DNA of 64,000 nucleotides from Beta vulgaris subsp. vulgaris (lineage: Eukaryota; Streptophyta; Magnoliopsida; Caryophyllales; Amaranthaceae), in assembly GCF_026745355.1 (NCBI RefSeq), contig NC_079204.1, positions 2,767,603 to 2,831,602 on the forward strand. Direction: 5' to 3'. Of this stretch, positions 12,032-23,400 are shown one piece after another. Positions within the stretch are counted from its first letter, which is position 1. Each line of letters opens with the position of its first letter. The notes beneath the pieces are model-generated. The model worked only from the letters and a program-made list of their open reading frames with translations. It was not told where the DNA came from and ran no database searches. Both the position numbers and the translations under genes were made by a program.

Positions 12032-14773
12032 CTAGCCGAAGGGAGCACAAACATAGCCTCCACAAAGATGAGGTCCACTGTTGTATGGAAACAATACAAT
12101 AGGTCGATTTGGTGGCAACTCGGGTAGGATGCAGTCCATGGTCAAGAACGTTACTATTTCCTCCATTTTAGGCCTTCCATTGTTCTCGGGCAAGGTACAA
12201 AGCAAGGCAATGTCAATAACGCGCAAAGCTTGATTAGTGTCAACAATGGATCCCATTAATCGATCAACCATCTTAATTTTCTCACCCCTTTCATGCATTA
12301 TCCATGCATAATCCAGCAAGTCCATTTCATCCATGGCTAACTCACTTTGACTGGAACCCGACCCTCTAGAATCTGTCTCGAGCTTCTCAGCAACCCATCT
12401 TTTTCTCCCGGACACGACTTCTAGCACGAGAATGCCAAAGTTGAACACGTCAACACTTCGACTAGATGTCGAATCAATCCCAAATGGATCACTCAGTCCA
12501 AAATCACCAAGCACGGCCTTGAAGCTCACGTCGAGGAAAACACTGCTTACTTGAACGTTGTTATGAGCAATTTGACGTGAATGAAGATGGCTTAACCCAT
12601 TAGCAACATTTTTTACCACCTTAAACCGGCGACTCCAAGGTAAAACCCCAACACCAAACAACCACTTATCAACACATCCATTAAACATATACTCATAAAC
12701 CACCATATAAACCCGTGTTTCATAACACCAACCTCGGATAGGCACCAAACTCGGGTGCCTAACCCGACTCAAAGACACGACTCGCTTCAAGAATTTCCTC
12801 CTATCCATGCTTAAAGAGCCCAGGAACTGACTCAGGAACCGCTTGACAGCCACATGACACCCGTTGGGCAAGGTGCCCCTGTACAAAACTCCGCTTGAAT
12901 CACTCCCTATAACCTCCAAATCACTAAATCCCCTTGTGGCCAATGATAATTCTGACCTTGTAAACCTCCGTGCCTTGTTAGGCGGCGTTGGTCTCAGCTT
13001 CTTTTCCGGCATGAACATAAATGCTGACCCAACATAAGATTTTTTGGCTTTCTTGCCATTGAAATAAAGGTTGATGAAAATCAGAAAACAGAGCACCACA
13101 ACACAAATGAAGATCAGAAATGGGGTAGATGACCTTTCCTTCTTAATGGGTACCTTGTTATTCTCACTAACTCTATTTTTACCAACTAAAATCTTACTAT
13201 CACATGTTTCACTTGTTGGGTAACGGAGAAATGCAGGTGTTGTGAAGGTAAAGTTCCAGGACAAAATGTTGTGTATCTGTGTTTTGTTTCCTGTTGAAGC
13301 AGAGAATCCTACAAACATATACTCATTAAGAAATGGTGTGAGATCAATGTCATCAGAAAACACTGATCTTAGTGGAGTCTTTGGGTTTGATTCGACCCAT
13401 ATCTCCATCCTTTGGGTAGATCCATCATAAGTAATCCGTGCTAGATGGATTGACCCATCTTCAAAGGATAAGCCATAATCTGAGGCATTAATGGTGGACT
13501 TTGATACAATGCTACCTAAGTTTATACCAATGTGATTGTCATTCGGGTCACCATATTCCGGGTTTTGTCGTGTGTCGAACTCGACAGCAATAAACTTGTA
13601 GTTGTCATTGCAGGCGTCGTTAAGCATTCCTAGCCAAGGTCCAGGTCGGCCTACTGTGAACTCATCCGGGGCGATTAGGAAGGTGAGTCCACTTCCTGCA
13701 TATAATTATGTTCCTGATTGTTGTTAGTAATCAGTAACACATAATTGCACATTTGACTATCAGTCTATCAGTCCATAATCTACAAATATATTGCTCCTAT
13801 TATTAAGTCAGTCATTATGATTTAGGAGTGAAATTTCCTGTAAAAGAGAGGCTGATCTAATCTCTAAATTAAGAACATTTCTTCTAAACAAATTTGTTTG
13901 AGACTGCTTCAGACTTTTGAGAGTAATGACTTTATGAAGTTCCTAATATCAGTGAACAATGATAGTATATAAAACTAATTAGATACATCAACTGTGCAAA
14001 TTCCATTTGTACTTTGTAGTGCCTTCGTGGCTCATATGGATCAAAAAAAAAGAAACTGCGCAAATTCCAAAACAAGACCAGTGGATAAGCATGCAGCCTA
14101 GACTTTTGTCCATTTCACTGAATCACTCAGAATGCTTATCACAAGAAAGTTTCTTGGAATGCTGCCTAGGAAGCAAAATACTAGTTATAATTATAACTCA
14201 GACCTCTTAATTAATCAGAAATCATGAAAGTTTTAAAAATGTTGAACTATTTATATAGCTGTAAAGTTCTATATTATCAAGAAAAAAGAACCATATCCAT
14301 GGCATTATAATCTTCTCAATTAGTCCTAGATAAAACCAAGTAGATAACGAAATTTTCTTACCTCCATGAGCTTCTTCTGAAGTACTATTAGAGGGTAAGG
14401 GTGAAGTATGGTTATTGAGTTGGAAGGAGAATGTAGTTTCAAATGAAGCCGGTGTTTGGCTATTAGGATCAAACACCCTGATAGGTGAAGAGTAGATTGC
14501 TCGGCCTGCTTGATGCCTAAGATCATCCAATTCTGAAATATCCGGGATTTGGATGCTTTGCTTGTCACTAGAGAGCTTAGCACTTCCTAGTAGCTTAATA
14601 TCATGCTCAATCCTTGGGTTAATAGATGTGCTAAATTTTGGAAAAGAATGGGATTTGGTCATAGTAATCATATGAGTACTCTTTAGACCATCTTCGCCAC
14701 CCAACACCACGCGTAAAACCAACACTAGAGCTAACCACACGAGAAACCTTCTAAAGAAGGCGGTGCAAGACAT
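12032..14773 (-). CDS. L-type lectin receptor-like kinase with degenerate kinase domain (predicted pseudokinase)
   Basis: Two exons (14773-14362 and 13695-12032; donor GTAAGA, acceptor TGCAG) give 691 residues. The ATG at 14773 is preferred: it starts the signal peptide (MSCTAFFRRFLVWLALVLVL) and no in-frame ATG lies upstream before a stop. Residues about 40-295 are a legume-lectin domain; the metal-site residues E176, D178, N182, D187 and H192 are all present in the usual spacing. A membrane segment lies at about 328-348, then a kinase-like domain from about 395. K422 (VAVK) and D535-F536-G537 remain. The Gly loop is altered (GSDSSG), the alpha-C Glu position looks basic (FLKRV), the HRD motif reads HNN (515-517) and its Lys and Asn are replaced. 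Only about 15 residues separate DFG from the DVFNFG helix, so the activation loop and APE are missing. Frame and length are intact, suggesting a retained surface lectin receptor with a signalling-dead or scaffold kinase. It resembles the S-type singleton LecRKs (inference). Confidence 0.9.
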
Positions 14774-15240
14774 AGGACAGGGTAGCAAAACTCGGTTTTG
14801 GTGGTGGTAGTGGTGGAGGAACAATGATGAAAATGAAGCATATAGTAGTGTTTAATTTGCAAGTTTTGTCATGTAAGTTTAATTCAAGTAGAATATGTTA
14901 ATGGACGTGGCACAATATAGAGCATTGGTGCAACATAAGTAGATTATCTAGGTTGGATTTTGTCTAGTTGTGTGTAAAATATGAAAAAGAAAGCCTATAA
15001 GTTGAGGGAGGAGGATGATAATATTGATAAGAACAAAAGCCACTATCGTTTCATAACAATGGATGGGGCACCAACTGGTGAAGGTTAACTAAGATTTGTG
15101 CTTTCTTTTGGTCGTTTTCTAAGGACCCTCTTTGTTTTTTGGCACTTTGTTTACTTGTATTAACACTTAACAGAATGTACATGCAATATCAATAATGCAA
15201 TTAGGTGTAGTACACTAGTACTGAATACTGAATATTTTGA
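14774..15240. promoter_or_regulatory. Upstream region of the lectin receptor gene
   Basis: This should carry the promoter and 5' UTR of the minus-strand lectin receptor gene. No unambiguous TATA box or other element was identified, and there is no other gene. Confidence 0.3.
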
Positions 15241-15536
15241 GGCCTTGTTTGGTTGTATATAGGAAGTCATACTTCCTAGGAAGTTATTTTTTTCATGTAT
15301 TTGAAATTCCTAGGAAGTGTAAAATTGTGTTTGGTTGATAATGGGAAGTAGAACTTCCTATGGGAAGCTCTACTTACCTAGGGGGACCTAGGTAAGTAAC
15401 TTCCTCCATTTTGGAGGAAGTAGAACTTCGTAGGAAGTGCAAATTCCCATGGTTTTGCCAACCAAACAACTTCATATACTTCTACTTCTTAGGAATTCGC
15501 ACTTCTCATGATTTGTTTTGTCAACCAAACAAGACC
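15241..15536. mobile_element. Tourist-like MITE, copy 2
   Basis: A 296 bp element with inverted ends GGCCTTGTTTGGTTG and CAACCAAACAAGACC and a TGA direct flank on each side (15238-15240, 15537-15539). It is nearly identical to 2076-2354, but keeps an extra CATACTTCCTAGGAAG segment near its left end. Confidence 0.85.
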
Positions 15537-15624
15537 TGAAATGTATCACATGATTAGTCTTTTGAACTCGTCCTAACTACTCAGCACGTAAAATTGTTCT
15601 GAGTTATCCCATGATTAGTCTATA

Positions 15625-15852
15625 CTTCCTCTATTTTTTTTATCTTTCTCACTTTCCTGTGCATATCTCCTAATGCATATCAACTTAAATATCTTTCATT
15701 ATATATTAGTAAAGATTATAATGATTGAATATTAATAATGTACTAATTGAGACAAATCAAACAAGATTCTACGTGACTATATTTTTTCCTTATAAATTGA
15801 AAAAAATTGAGAAGATTCTAAATGAGAACGATAAAAAAAAAAACAAAGAGAG
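15625..15852. mobile_element. Stowaway-like MITE
   Basis: Begins CTTCCTCTATTTTTTTTATC after TA and ends AAACAAAGAGAG before TA. Internal ATTGAGACAAATC and ATATATTAGTAAAGATT modules match other copies in the window (for example 41540-41799, opposite or same sense). Confidence 0.65.
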
Positions 15853-16203
15853 TAATCCTTAATATCTAAAAATGATTTTCAGGGTGGGAAAGGAGGGTTT
15901 ACAATGATTTAGGAAGTAATGAGTCAAATGATTAGGGGGTCTAAAAAGTAAAAACAAGGGCGATACATTTTAGGAGGAGTATATAGTTCCTAGTTTCTTT
16001 AATAATCAATAAAAAATTCCAACAATATAGATCTTTCCAGCATGTTGTTCTTTTTCGGAACTTGTATGGCTAACAATCAGTTTCATTATAATTATTGATA
16101 TTTTTACAGGAATTATTGAAATTTTTTGATCAAGAAGAATGCTAAATATAGCTTTGTATTCAGTAGTGGAGCTTAGGGCCAGGTTTCAACTACATAACCT
16201 ATA

Positions 16204-18105
16204 ATCTATATATAGATTAACTAGGTTTTGACCCGTGCAAAATGCACGGAATTTTTTATATTTATAAATTTTATGATTTTATGATGTTTCTCCCAAAATC
16301 ATGGGGTGAATATTAGATCATGATTTAAACTTTTTATAATCATATCATTTATGAGGAATATTTTAAAACTGACGCATAACCCGTGCGTTCAATGACTGAT
16401 GTAATTAATATTATCGTGCGACGTTGACTGAAAAAGTATTTTCTTTACCCATTGCTTCACATTGAGGACCAAATAAAATCACAGTTCGCTCTATTGTTGG
16501 GATTCAATCATGCAACCACTTCTTTTCCCACTTTTTGCCATCCCTACTTTCCACTGCCCCTCTCACCCCCACTCTTTTGTCGTCTTGAGATCCCGTGATC
16601 TTTATCACATATAAAATTTCAAACCCTAATGCTGGTAACTCTTGATATGGCTAACTAACCCGTGCAACTTACAAACCAAAAATGGAGATTTAAAACATAG
16701 CTAGAATTGTTATATTTAATTGAACCTTTCTCCTGAATTTGGGCAATATCATATTTAAATAAAATGGAGATTTATTCGAAAAACTGCTACATTCGATCAA
16801 TCGAATCTTATGTTATTAAAGAAAAAAGTTCTCATTCAATACCAGATTATTCGAAAAAAGTTATCCAAAAGTTTGACCACAGATTCATCGAACACATTTG
16901 ATATTTTCGAAAATGGAGAAAAAATGAATTTGATTGTGTTTTTATTCATTGACGTTGGATGTGTGAGATTTAGATGTTATCTACATAAGTTTTTTATATG
17001 AAGATGATGATTCACTTTCTATATGTTCAAATTGAGATGGAAAAAGATAGAATTTGTATGGCAGTGAAAACTGAGAGTTCTAAGCAAGGGTTTGTTACAG
17101 TTTGGAACTTTATTAGCAAATTAACTTTTGTTGAGATTTTGTTATATTTTCTTATCTATTTATATATTGGCTAATCCGTTTTTTAGTTGATAGTTTAATA
17201 TTAGGTGTTAGTACATAAGATGTTTATTCTTTTGTGCAAGCTAAGTGTTAGTACATAAGATGTTTATTCTTTTATGCAAGCTAAGTGTTAATACATAAGA
17301 TGTTTCTTTTTTGTGTTATAGATGAGGTGTTAATATCAATTATTATTGATTTTATCGTGGATCGTGTTTTGTATTGCTAATCACATTGTAACTCACTAAT
17401 AATAATCATCGTTTTATGGGATACACCGTAGTCTTCGTAATATGACGACCCACTATTTTATAGTTTGCAATGAACTTATAATTTTGATGGTATGGATATG
17501 TGGTCAATGATCTTATAATTTGAACTTTTTAAATAACCTATAATACAACTTATTGTATGATTAATACGTCCCTTGGTAAACTTTAAGTTTAATATTATAA
17601 TATGTTAAGACTTTTATTTTAATTTGGGTTTAAGAGAGTACAACATGTTCATTTAAATAGTTGTAATACCTTAAGTAGTACCTAAAATATCAGCTTCTTT
17701 CTATAAATTTATTTCTTAATTAGTGCCAAAATATATGATTAATAACTAATATACGAATTTAGGGGATATGAATTTTTAATTAGTTTCTAAAATACTGTAT
17801 TTAGGGAATATGATTTTTTTAATTAGTGCCTAAAATATCGGATTTAGGAGATATATTATTTTTGGTAGTTTTATGATGCATAAGTAATTACTAATTAATA
17901 GCAATCAATTCCTAAAATTTAGTTGATTTACATTCCATAACTGAAAACTTTCTTAAAAATTACCTGATATACCTAAAAAATATTTAGAGACAAATACACG
18001 TGGCAAAAAATTGTAAAGATATTACAAAGGATTGACACATCAACAATTCAATTTGCTCTTGACACATAAGCAAATCCTTATTGCTTTATAGTATTATATA
18101 GATAG
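16204..18105. mobile_element. Probable degenerate transposon region (CCGTGCAAAATGCACGG head)
   Basis: The block opens with a short palindrome, CCGTGCAAAATGCACGG (about 16233-16249), and closes with CTTTATAGTATTATATAGATAG, an arrangement common at the ends of dispersed plant repeats. It is about 1.9 kb with no coding. It contains a 40 bp tandem repeat (17205-17315). Class is uncertain (Helitron-like or other); boundaries are approximate. Confidence 0.35.
17205..17315. repeat. 40 bp tandem repeat, about 2.8 copies
   Basis: The unit GTGTTAGTACATAAGATGTT... ending GCAAGCTAA is present at 17205-17244 and 17245-17284, with a partial third to about 17315. Confidence 0.85.
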
Positions 18106-18254
18106 TTGAACATTTGGGCTCCGATTGTTTTCTCGGAAAACGATTTGCTCTAATTTCCGTTGTTTGGTTCGACAAGAGTTTCAAAAGGAACAGTAAAGTG
18201 GAAAAGAGTTTACCATCTCTTTATAAACATTTTTCTCCAAAACTTGAAAGAAAA

Positions 18255-18520
18255 ATTGTTGCTAAAAATAAGTCAACTTTTTGATTATTCTTGAATTAGT
18301 CGACCTTTAATACCAATCTGTTTATAACAAGTCGTTGCCTGTTATTAACTTATTTAACTGTGATATGTGTAACTTTTCAAAGGAATGAGACAAAAAAAAA
18401 ACTACAAATTAAAAAAAAAAAGAAAAAAGTCAGATTATTTGTAATAATATTGATAACTACTAAAGATAGACTTATTCAGGAAATAATCAAAAGACTTATT
18501 TTTAGCAAATGGGACAAAGG
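18255..18520. repeat. Imperfect fold-back repeat
   Basis: The left arm, TTGCTAAAAATAAGTC then TTTTTGATTATTC (about 18257-18300), is answered in reverse by ATAATCAAAAGACTTATTTTTAGCAA (about 18485-18511). The same TTTTTGATTATTC module appears in the longer hairpin at 46369-46737, so these may be one fold-back family. Confidence 0.5.
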
Positions 18521-18649
18521 TTAACTTATTATTGACAATTATTCCTTTCTTTTTTGTTGCACCATTTGATATTTGGGCACTATTAATCAACCAACTTTGA
18601 CAAGCTTTCTTTCACCGTTACATAAGGAAAAATATAGTTGTTCCGGTTA

Positions 18650-19085
18650 AGAAACGGTGGCGGACCTAAGAGGCCAGTAATTGGGGGCTATCCGGGAGTG
18701 GTGATCTACACAAGAACAAACGTGAGCTACTCTCGGGGTGGTTGTGAGGAAACCCCCTTCGATGCTCAAGTCAGCTAATGTCCGATAAGGATTACAGAGA
18801 GAGATAAGCTATTTTAAGTATGAGAGAGAATGTACATGCAGAAATAGTACCATTGGACTATTTATAGATGAACTATTCATCTGACAGGAGAGGTAATCCT
18901 TTGACACGTGTATGACTGTGATGAATCTGTCAGAGGAAAGATTCCCTATCTTTTGTCCTTTTCGGTAGCCGTGACGGCAGTCCCGATTTCAGATTGAGGA
19001 ACATTTATTTCCTTCTCATGAGTTCGCGTCCTGGACATTTCCTGTCGGACTTAATTCATGTCCGCCAGCAGACTTGGGTAGTACC
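18650..19085 (-). mobile_element. LTR-like fragment, reverse orientation
   Basis: Reading the minus strand, there is a TATA-like CTATAAATAG (about 18861-18870 on the plus strand), then a CTGACTTGAGCATCGAAGGGG motif near 18752-18774. This is the same motif and order as in the LTR fragment at the window start. No internal coding remains, so it is a solo or truncated LTR. Confidence 0.5.
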
Positions 19086-20454
19086 CATACAATAGTCAAC
19101 TGATGATCTTATTAAATTCGTCTCAATGCGAGAATTTCAAATATTAACTTTTTATAATTTTTACTTATACACAATTAAAAATATTAACGTTCAAATAAGA
19201 GTTTTTTTTTTTAAAAGTAGGTATTAGATGCAAATGCAATTACCTCATCTACGAATTAATTTCTTCTTCTAATAGCTAGGTTAGTCTGAGCTGACAACTA
19301 ACTTGGGCTTTGGCAAAACTGTTCGGGTAGGGGAATTGGTATTTGGATGGACACTCAAACTCTACTTGGCTTTGGACCAGAAATATTCAGGCCCAGTGGA
19401 GGTCCAAGTTTATCTTGTAAAAGTACATTTATTACCTTGTTCTCAATATTCTCATGCTATCTGTAATATATTCTTTTCGGGCTTTTATGTTGTTCTCGAC
19501 ACATTTTTTCAGATGGAAAACTTATCACATATGGTTATGTGGATTGTAATCAAGTCAATGACCTAAGGATAAGGGCATGTAATCAAGTCATTTGGCTCAT
19601 ACTTTGGCAACGGAGAAACTGAAAAACATGGGAGAAAGATTGTCCACTACTTTGACGATAGGGCCTTTTGTAGGCAACACAAACAACCTTTTTACTACAA
19701 GGTGATCAGGATCGGGATTCTACTCAAGATCGATGAAGGGGTAGATGTAATATGTTTTTTAAAAGGAGATCTTATATTAGTGTTAATCTCTATTTGCTTT
19801 TTTTTTAATTTGATATATTTCTATTTTGGGAAATCAAACCACCAATTTTGATTGATTATATTGAATTTTTTATAAGTAAAAATATAGTCATGTATATTAA
19901 ATTTACTTGAAAGGCGTCAGAGATGTTAAGAGTTAAAAAAACGTCTTGAAAACTGTCCAAAAACAATATAGCAAATTAAATAAAAGAAAGCGGAGGGAGT
20001 ACATTAGATTCTATTAGCACTATGTTAGCAATTTACTATAAGCATTATATAGCTACGTAAAGATCTACAATGTTTGCATTGGATATTTCATACTTGTTAG
20101 AGAGGAGCCACAAACTAATCAATACAACAATCTTATGCAAATTGTTGAGTAAATCCAACACTAAATATTCTTTGTTTGACTGACTAGATTTGATTACAGT
20201 CTACAGACAAACCATTACCTTGTTTTATTGAGCAAACTCAAGTGACTAGTAATTGATCAAAAAGACTTCTTCTATGACAATGAAACCATAAGAGAAGGAC
20301 TAGTAAAGTTTCCTATAGCTAACAGCTAATCTTTACGTATTTCTTACTTGAAAACGATGATATACAACTTAGCTTATATATACTAATTAATCTTATGAGT
20401 TAGTCTCCTACATCCCACAAACACAAATTGTCCAATCTTTTTCTAAATTTAACA
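19086..20454. other. Intergenic and upstream region of the first receptor-like protein
   Basis: No convincing gene. A Stowaway-type end (GGAGGGAGTA, about 19991-20000) suggests a MITE remnant. A TATA-like CTTATATATACTA lies near 20373, about 80 bp before the start codon of the next gene and suitable as a core promoter. Confidence 0.4.
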
Positions 20455-23400
20455 ATGACTAGAGTTTATTCACTAGCACTCTTTCTTACTTACATGCTCA
20501 TGCTCATTGTGCAGCAAATGTGCTTCGTCGTAGGCTGCCATGAGGTCGAAAGAGAGGCTCTCATAAACTTCAAACGAAACGTTATCGAAAGAGAGCCTCT
20601 CTTTAACTTCAATCTAAGTGTTACTGAACCAACAAATCGTCTCTCTTCATGGAAGGGGGAGGATTGTTGTCAATGGCAAGGAGTAACTTGTCATAATGTT
20701 ACTCGTTTCGTGCTTAAACTCGATTTACACACTGATATATCTCCATGTCTTGCACATAGTTTTAACACTGAGGAGAGTTTCATGTATGGTTCAATACAAG
20801 GTGAGGTCATGAAGTGTGAGATTGTTAGTGCTTCTAAGCTAATTTTCCCTCATTTTGATAGTTCTTTGCTCGAACTAAGACAGTTGAGGTACTTAGATTT
20901 GAGTGGGAATTCTTTCGGTTATAGCAGTATTCCAGAGTTTATAGGGTCAATGAAGCATTTAAGGTACCTTAACCTCTCGGATGCAGAGTTTAGTGGGGTT
21001 GTTCCTTCACAACTTGGCAATCTAACTAGCTTACAAGTCCTAGATCTTCATTGCTCTCAGTGTTTTGGTTTTGGTTCATCACTCAAAATACCTGATCTTC
21101 ATTGGGTTTCTTCACTTGCTAATTTGCAGTATTTGGACATAAGCCACAATGTTCTGACTGGCAAAGCATTGCAAGCACTACGCGATCTTCCATTGTTACA
21201 CCTCCGACTCTCAGGGGTTGGAATTGGTAATCCTCACTTATCTTACATATTCTCTAATTCAACTTTCCTTTCTATACTCGAACATCTCGATCTTTCGAGG
21301 AACCTCTTGGAAGGTCCAATCCCACATGTTTTAGCCAATATGAGTTCTCTAAGAGTCCTTGATCTTTCACTTAACTACTTGAATGGCTCTGTCCCTCTTT
21401 GGCTTAGGAACATTAGAGGACTTGAATTTCTTAGCCTTAGAGGAGGAGATTCTTATGATAGTATACATAAATCTAGATGGAATTCTTTTAGTCATATTGA
21501 GGGAGGGACAATTATAGGCATTGTGGGAAATCTATGCAATCTCAAAGTACTAGATTTGTCCCATAACTATGTTCTTGGAGGAGATGTACTAAGCTCTTAT
21601 GAGAATTTTTCAAAGTGCATCACATATGATTTGGAAATATTTGACTTATCCTTCAATAATGTCACATCTACTTTGCCTTATTGGTTAGGAGAGTTCAAAA
21701 AATTAAAAGTTTTGGACCTTGATAGCAATAGGCTAGATGGTCCAATTCCCTCTTTTATTGGGAACTTACCATTATTACAAGAATTACATTTGAGAGATTG
21801 TGGTTTAAATGGTTCCATTCCCTCCTCCATAGGAAAATTATCTTCCTTGAAAATTCTAGATTTAGGAGATAACTCATTGCATGGATCCTTTCCCTTATCT
21901 TTAGGGGCACTATCATCCTTGACAAGCTTAGATCTTTCGTCGAATTTTCTTGATGGTGTAGTCTCTGATTCACATATTGGCAACCTCTCGAGTTTAGAGC
22001 TCTTAGACTTGAGCTTTAATCTACTAAACTTGAACCTTACCTTCAATAAGCTACCCATGTTTCAACTTAAGGAACTTCATATGAGGTCTTGTAGAATAAA
22101 AGGTCAATTTCCACAATGGATAAAGATGCAAAGTGAGCTCTTTGTGTTAGACCTTTCCAATAATGAGATCTCTGGGGAATTGGTGGGATGGTTTCCAAAC
22201 ATGAATTTACGCTACTTGAATCTCTCCAACAATCATATTATAGGTCCAATTCCGGATTTCCCTTCTTCTTCAATCCTTTTATCCTTAGACCTCTCAAACA
22301 ACTCTTTTTCAGGGACTCTTCTACATGCTACATCCCCTAAAAATGAGCTAGTAAAAAAAGCTTCATTGTGCAATTTGAGGTACTTAGATATACTCCTCCT
22401 TAAGGGGAACGAACTCACCGGTACAATTCCTGATTGTTGGGGGGACTCAACATACTTAAGCTTTGTTGATCTCGCTTCCAATAAACTCTCAGGAACTATC
22501 CCCTTAAGTTTTGGATTACTTCCATGGTTAGTGAATCTTCAACTAAACAACAACTCTCTTGAAGGTGAAATACCTTCAACTTTTAAGGCTCGACGTTCAG
22601 GATTGGTGATCTTGGATCTTGGTGAAAATAAGTTAACAGGGAAGATACCTAGTTGGGGTAAAGAAAGCCTTCCTTCTCTTTCGATTCTAAGATTACGAGC
22701 AAATCAACTTGAAGGTGTTATTCCTACACAATTATGTTCGATTTCTTACCTTAAAATCATTGATCTCGCGAATAACAATTTGACAGGAAGCATCCCTCGT
22801 TGTTTTGGCCACTTTATCAACATGAAATCTCATGGTGAAACAGGGTACTTTGTTGGTGCACCTCCTAGTACAAGGGATAATGCAATGGTGGTTTTAAAAG
22901 GTGATGAACTAGAGTATACTACAACATTGAAGTTTGTAGTAAACTTAGACCTTTCGTCTAATAACTTAGTGGGATCAATACCTGATGAGCTTACAAATCT
23001 AACAGGACTCATCGGTATGAACTTGTCATACAATCATTTGACAGGAAGTATTCCAAAGAAGATAGGTGCAATGAGCTCACTTGAGTCTCTTGATTTATCT
23101 AATAATAATCTCTCAGGAACAATCCCATCTAGCTTGTCTGCCTTAACATCATTGATTGGCTTGAATTTGTCCTACAACAAACTTCATGGAGAAATACCTA
23201 CAGGAAACCAACTCCAAACTCTCAATGATCCATCCATATATGGCAACAATGCAGGTTTATGTGGAGATCCATTGCCAAATAAATGCGAAAGCAAACAACG
23301 CAAACCACATGAAGAACAAGAACAAGAACAAGCTGCTGAAGAAGAGAATAATAGGGAAGATGACCTTGATATGATGGTGTTCTACATTGTTGTAGTGCTT

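Noticed and set aside
14774..14824. N-terminal extension of the lectin receptor
   Set aside because: Begins at TTG; the His-rich extension would mask the signal peptide that starts at 14773.
19303..19566. 87-residue frame
   Set aside because: No domain or gene structure; intergenic among LTR and MITE remnants.
20428..20454. N-terminal extension of the first receptor-like protein
   Set aside because: The upstream start is TTG; the ATG at 20455 is in good context and directly precedes the signal peptide.
21678..22058. 126-residue minus-strand frame
   Set aside because: Antisense shadow of LRR coding sequence in the receptor-like protein.
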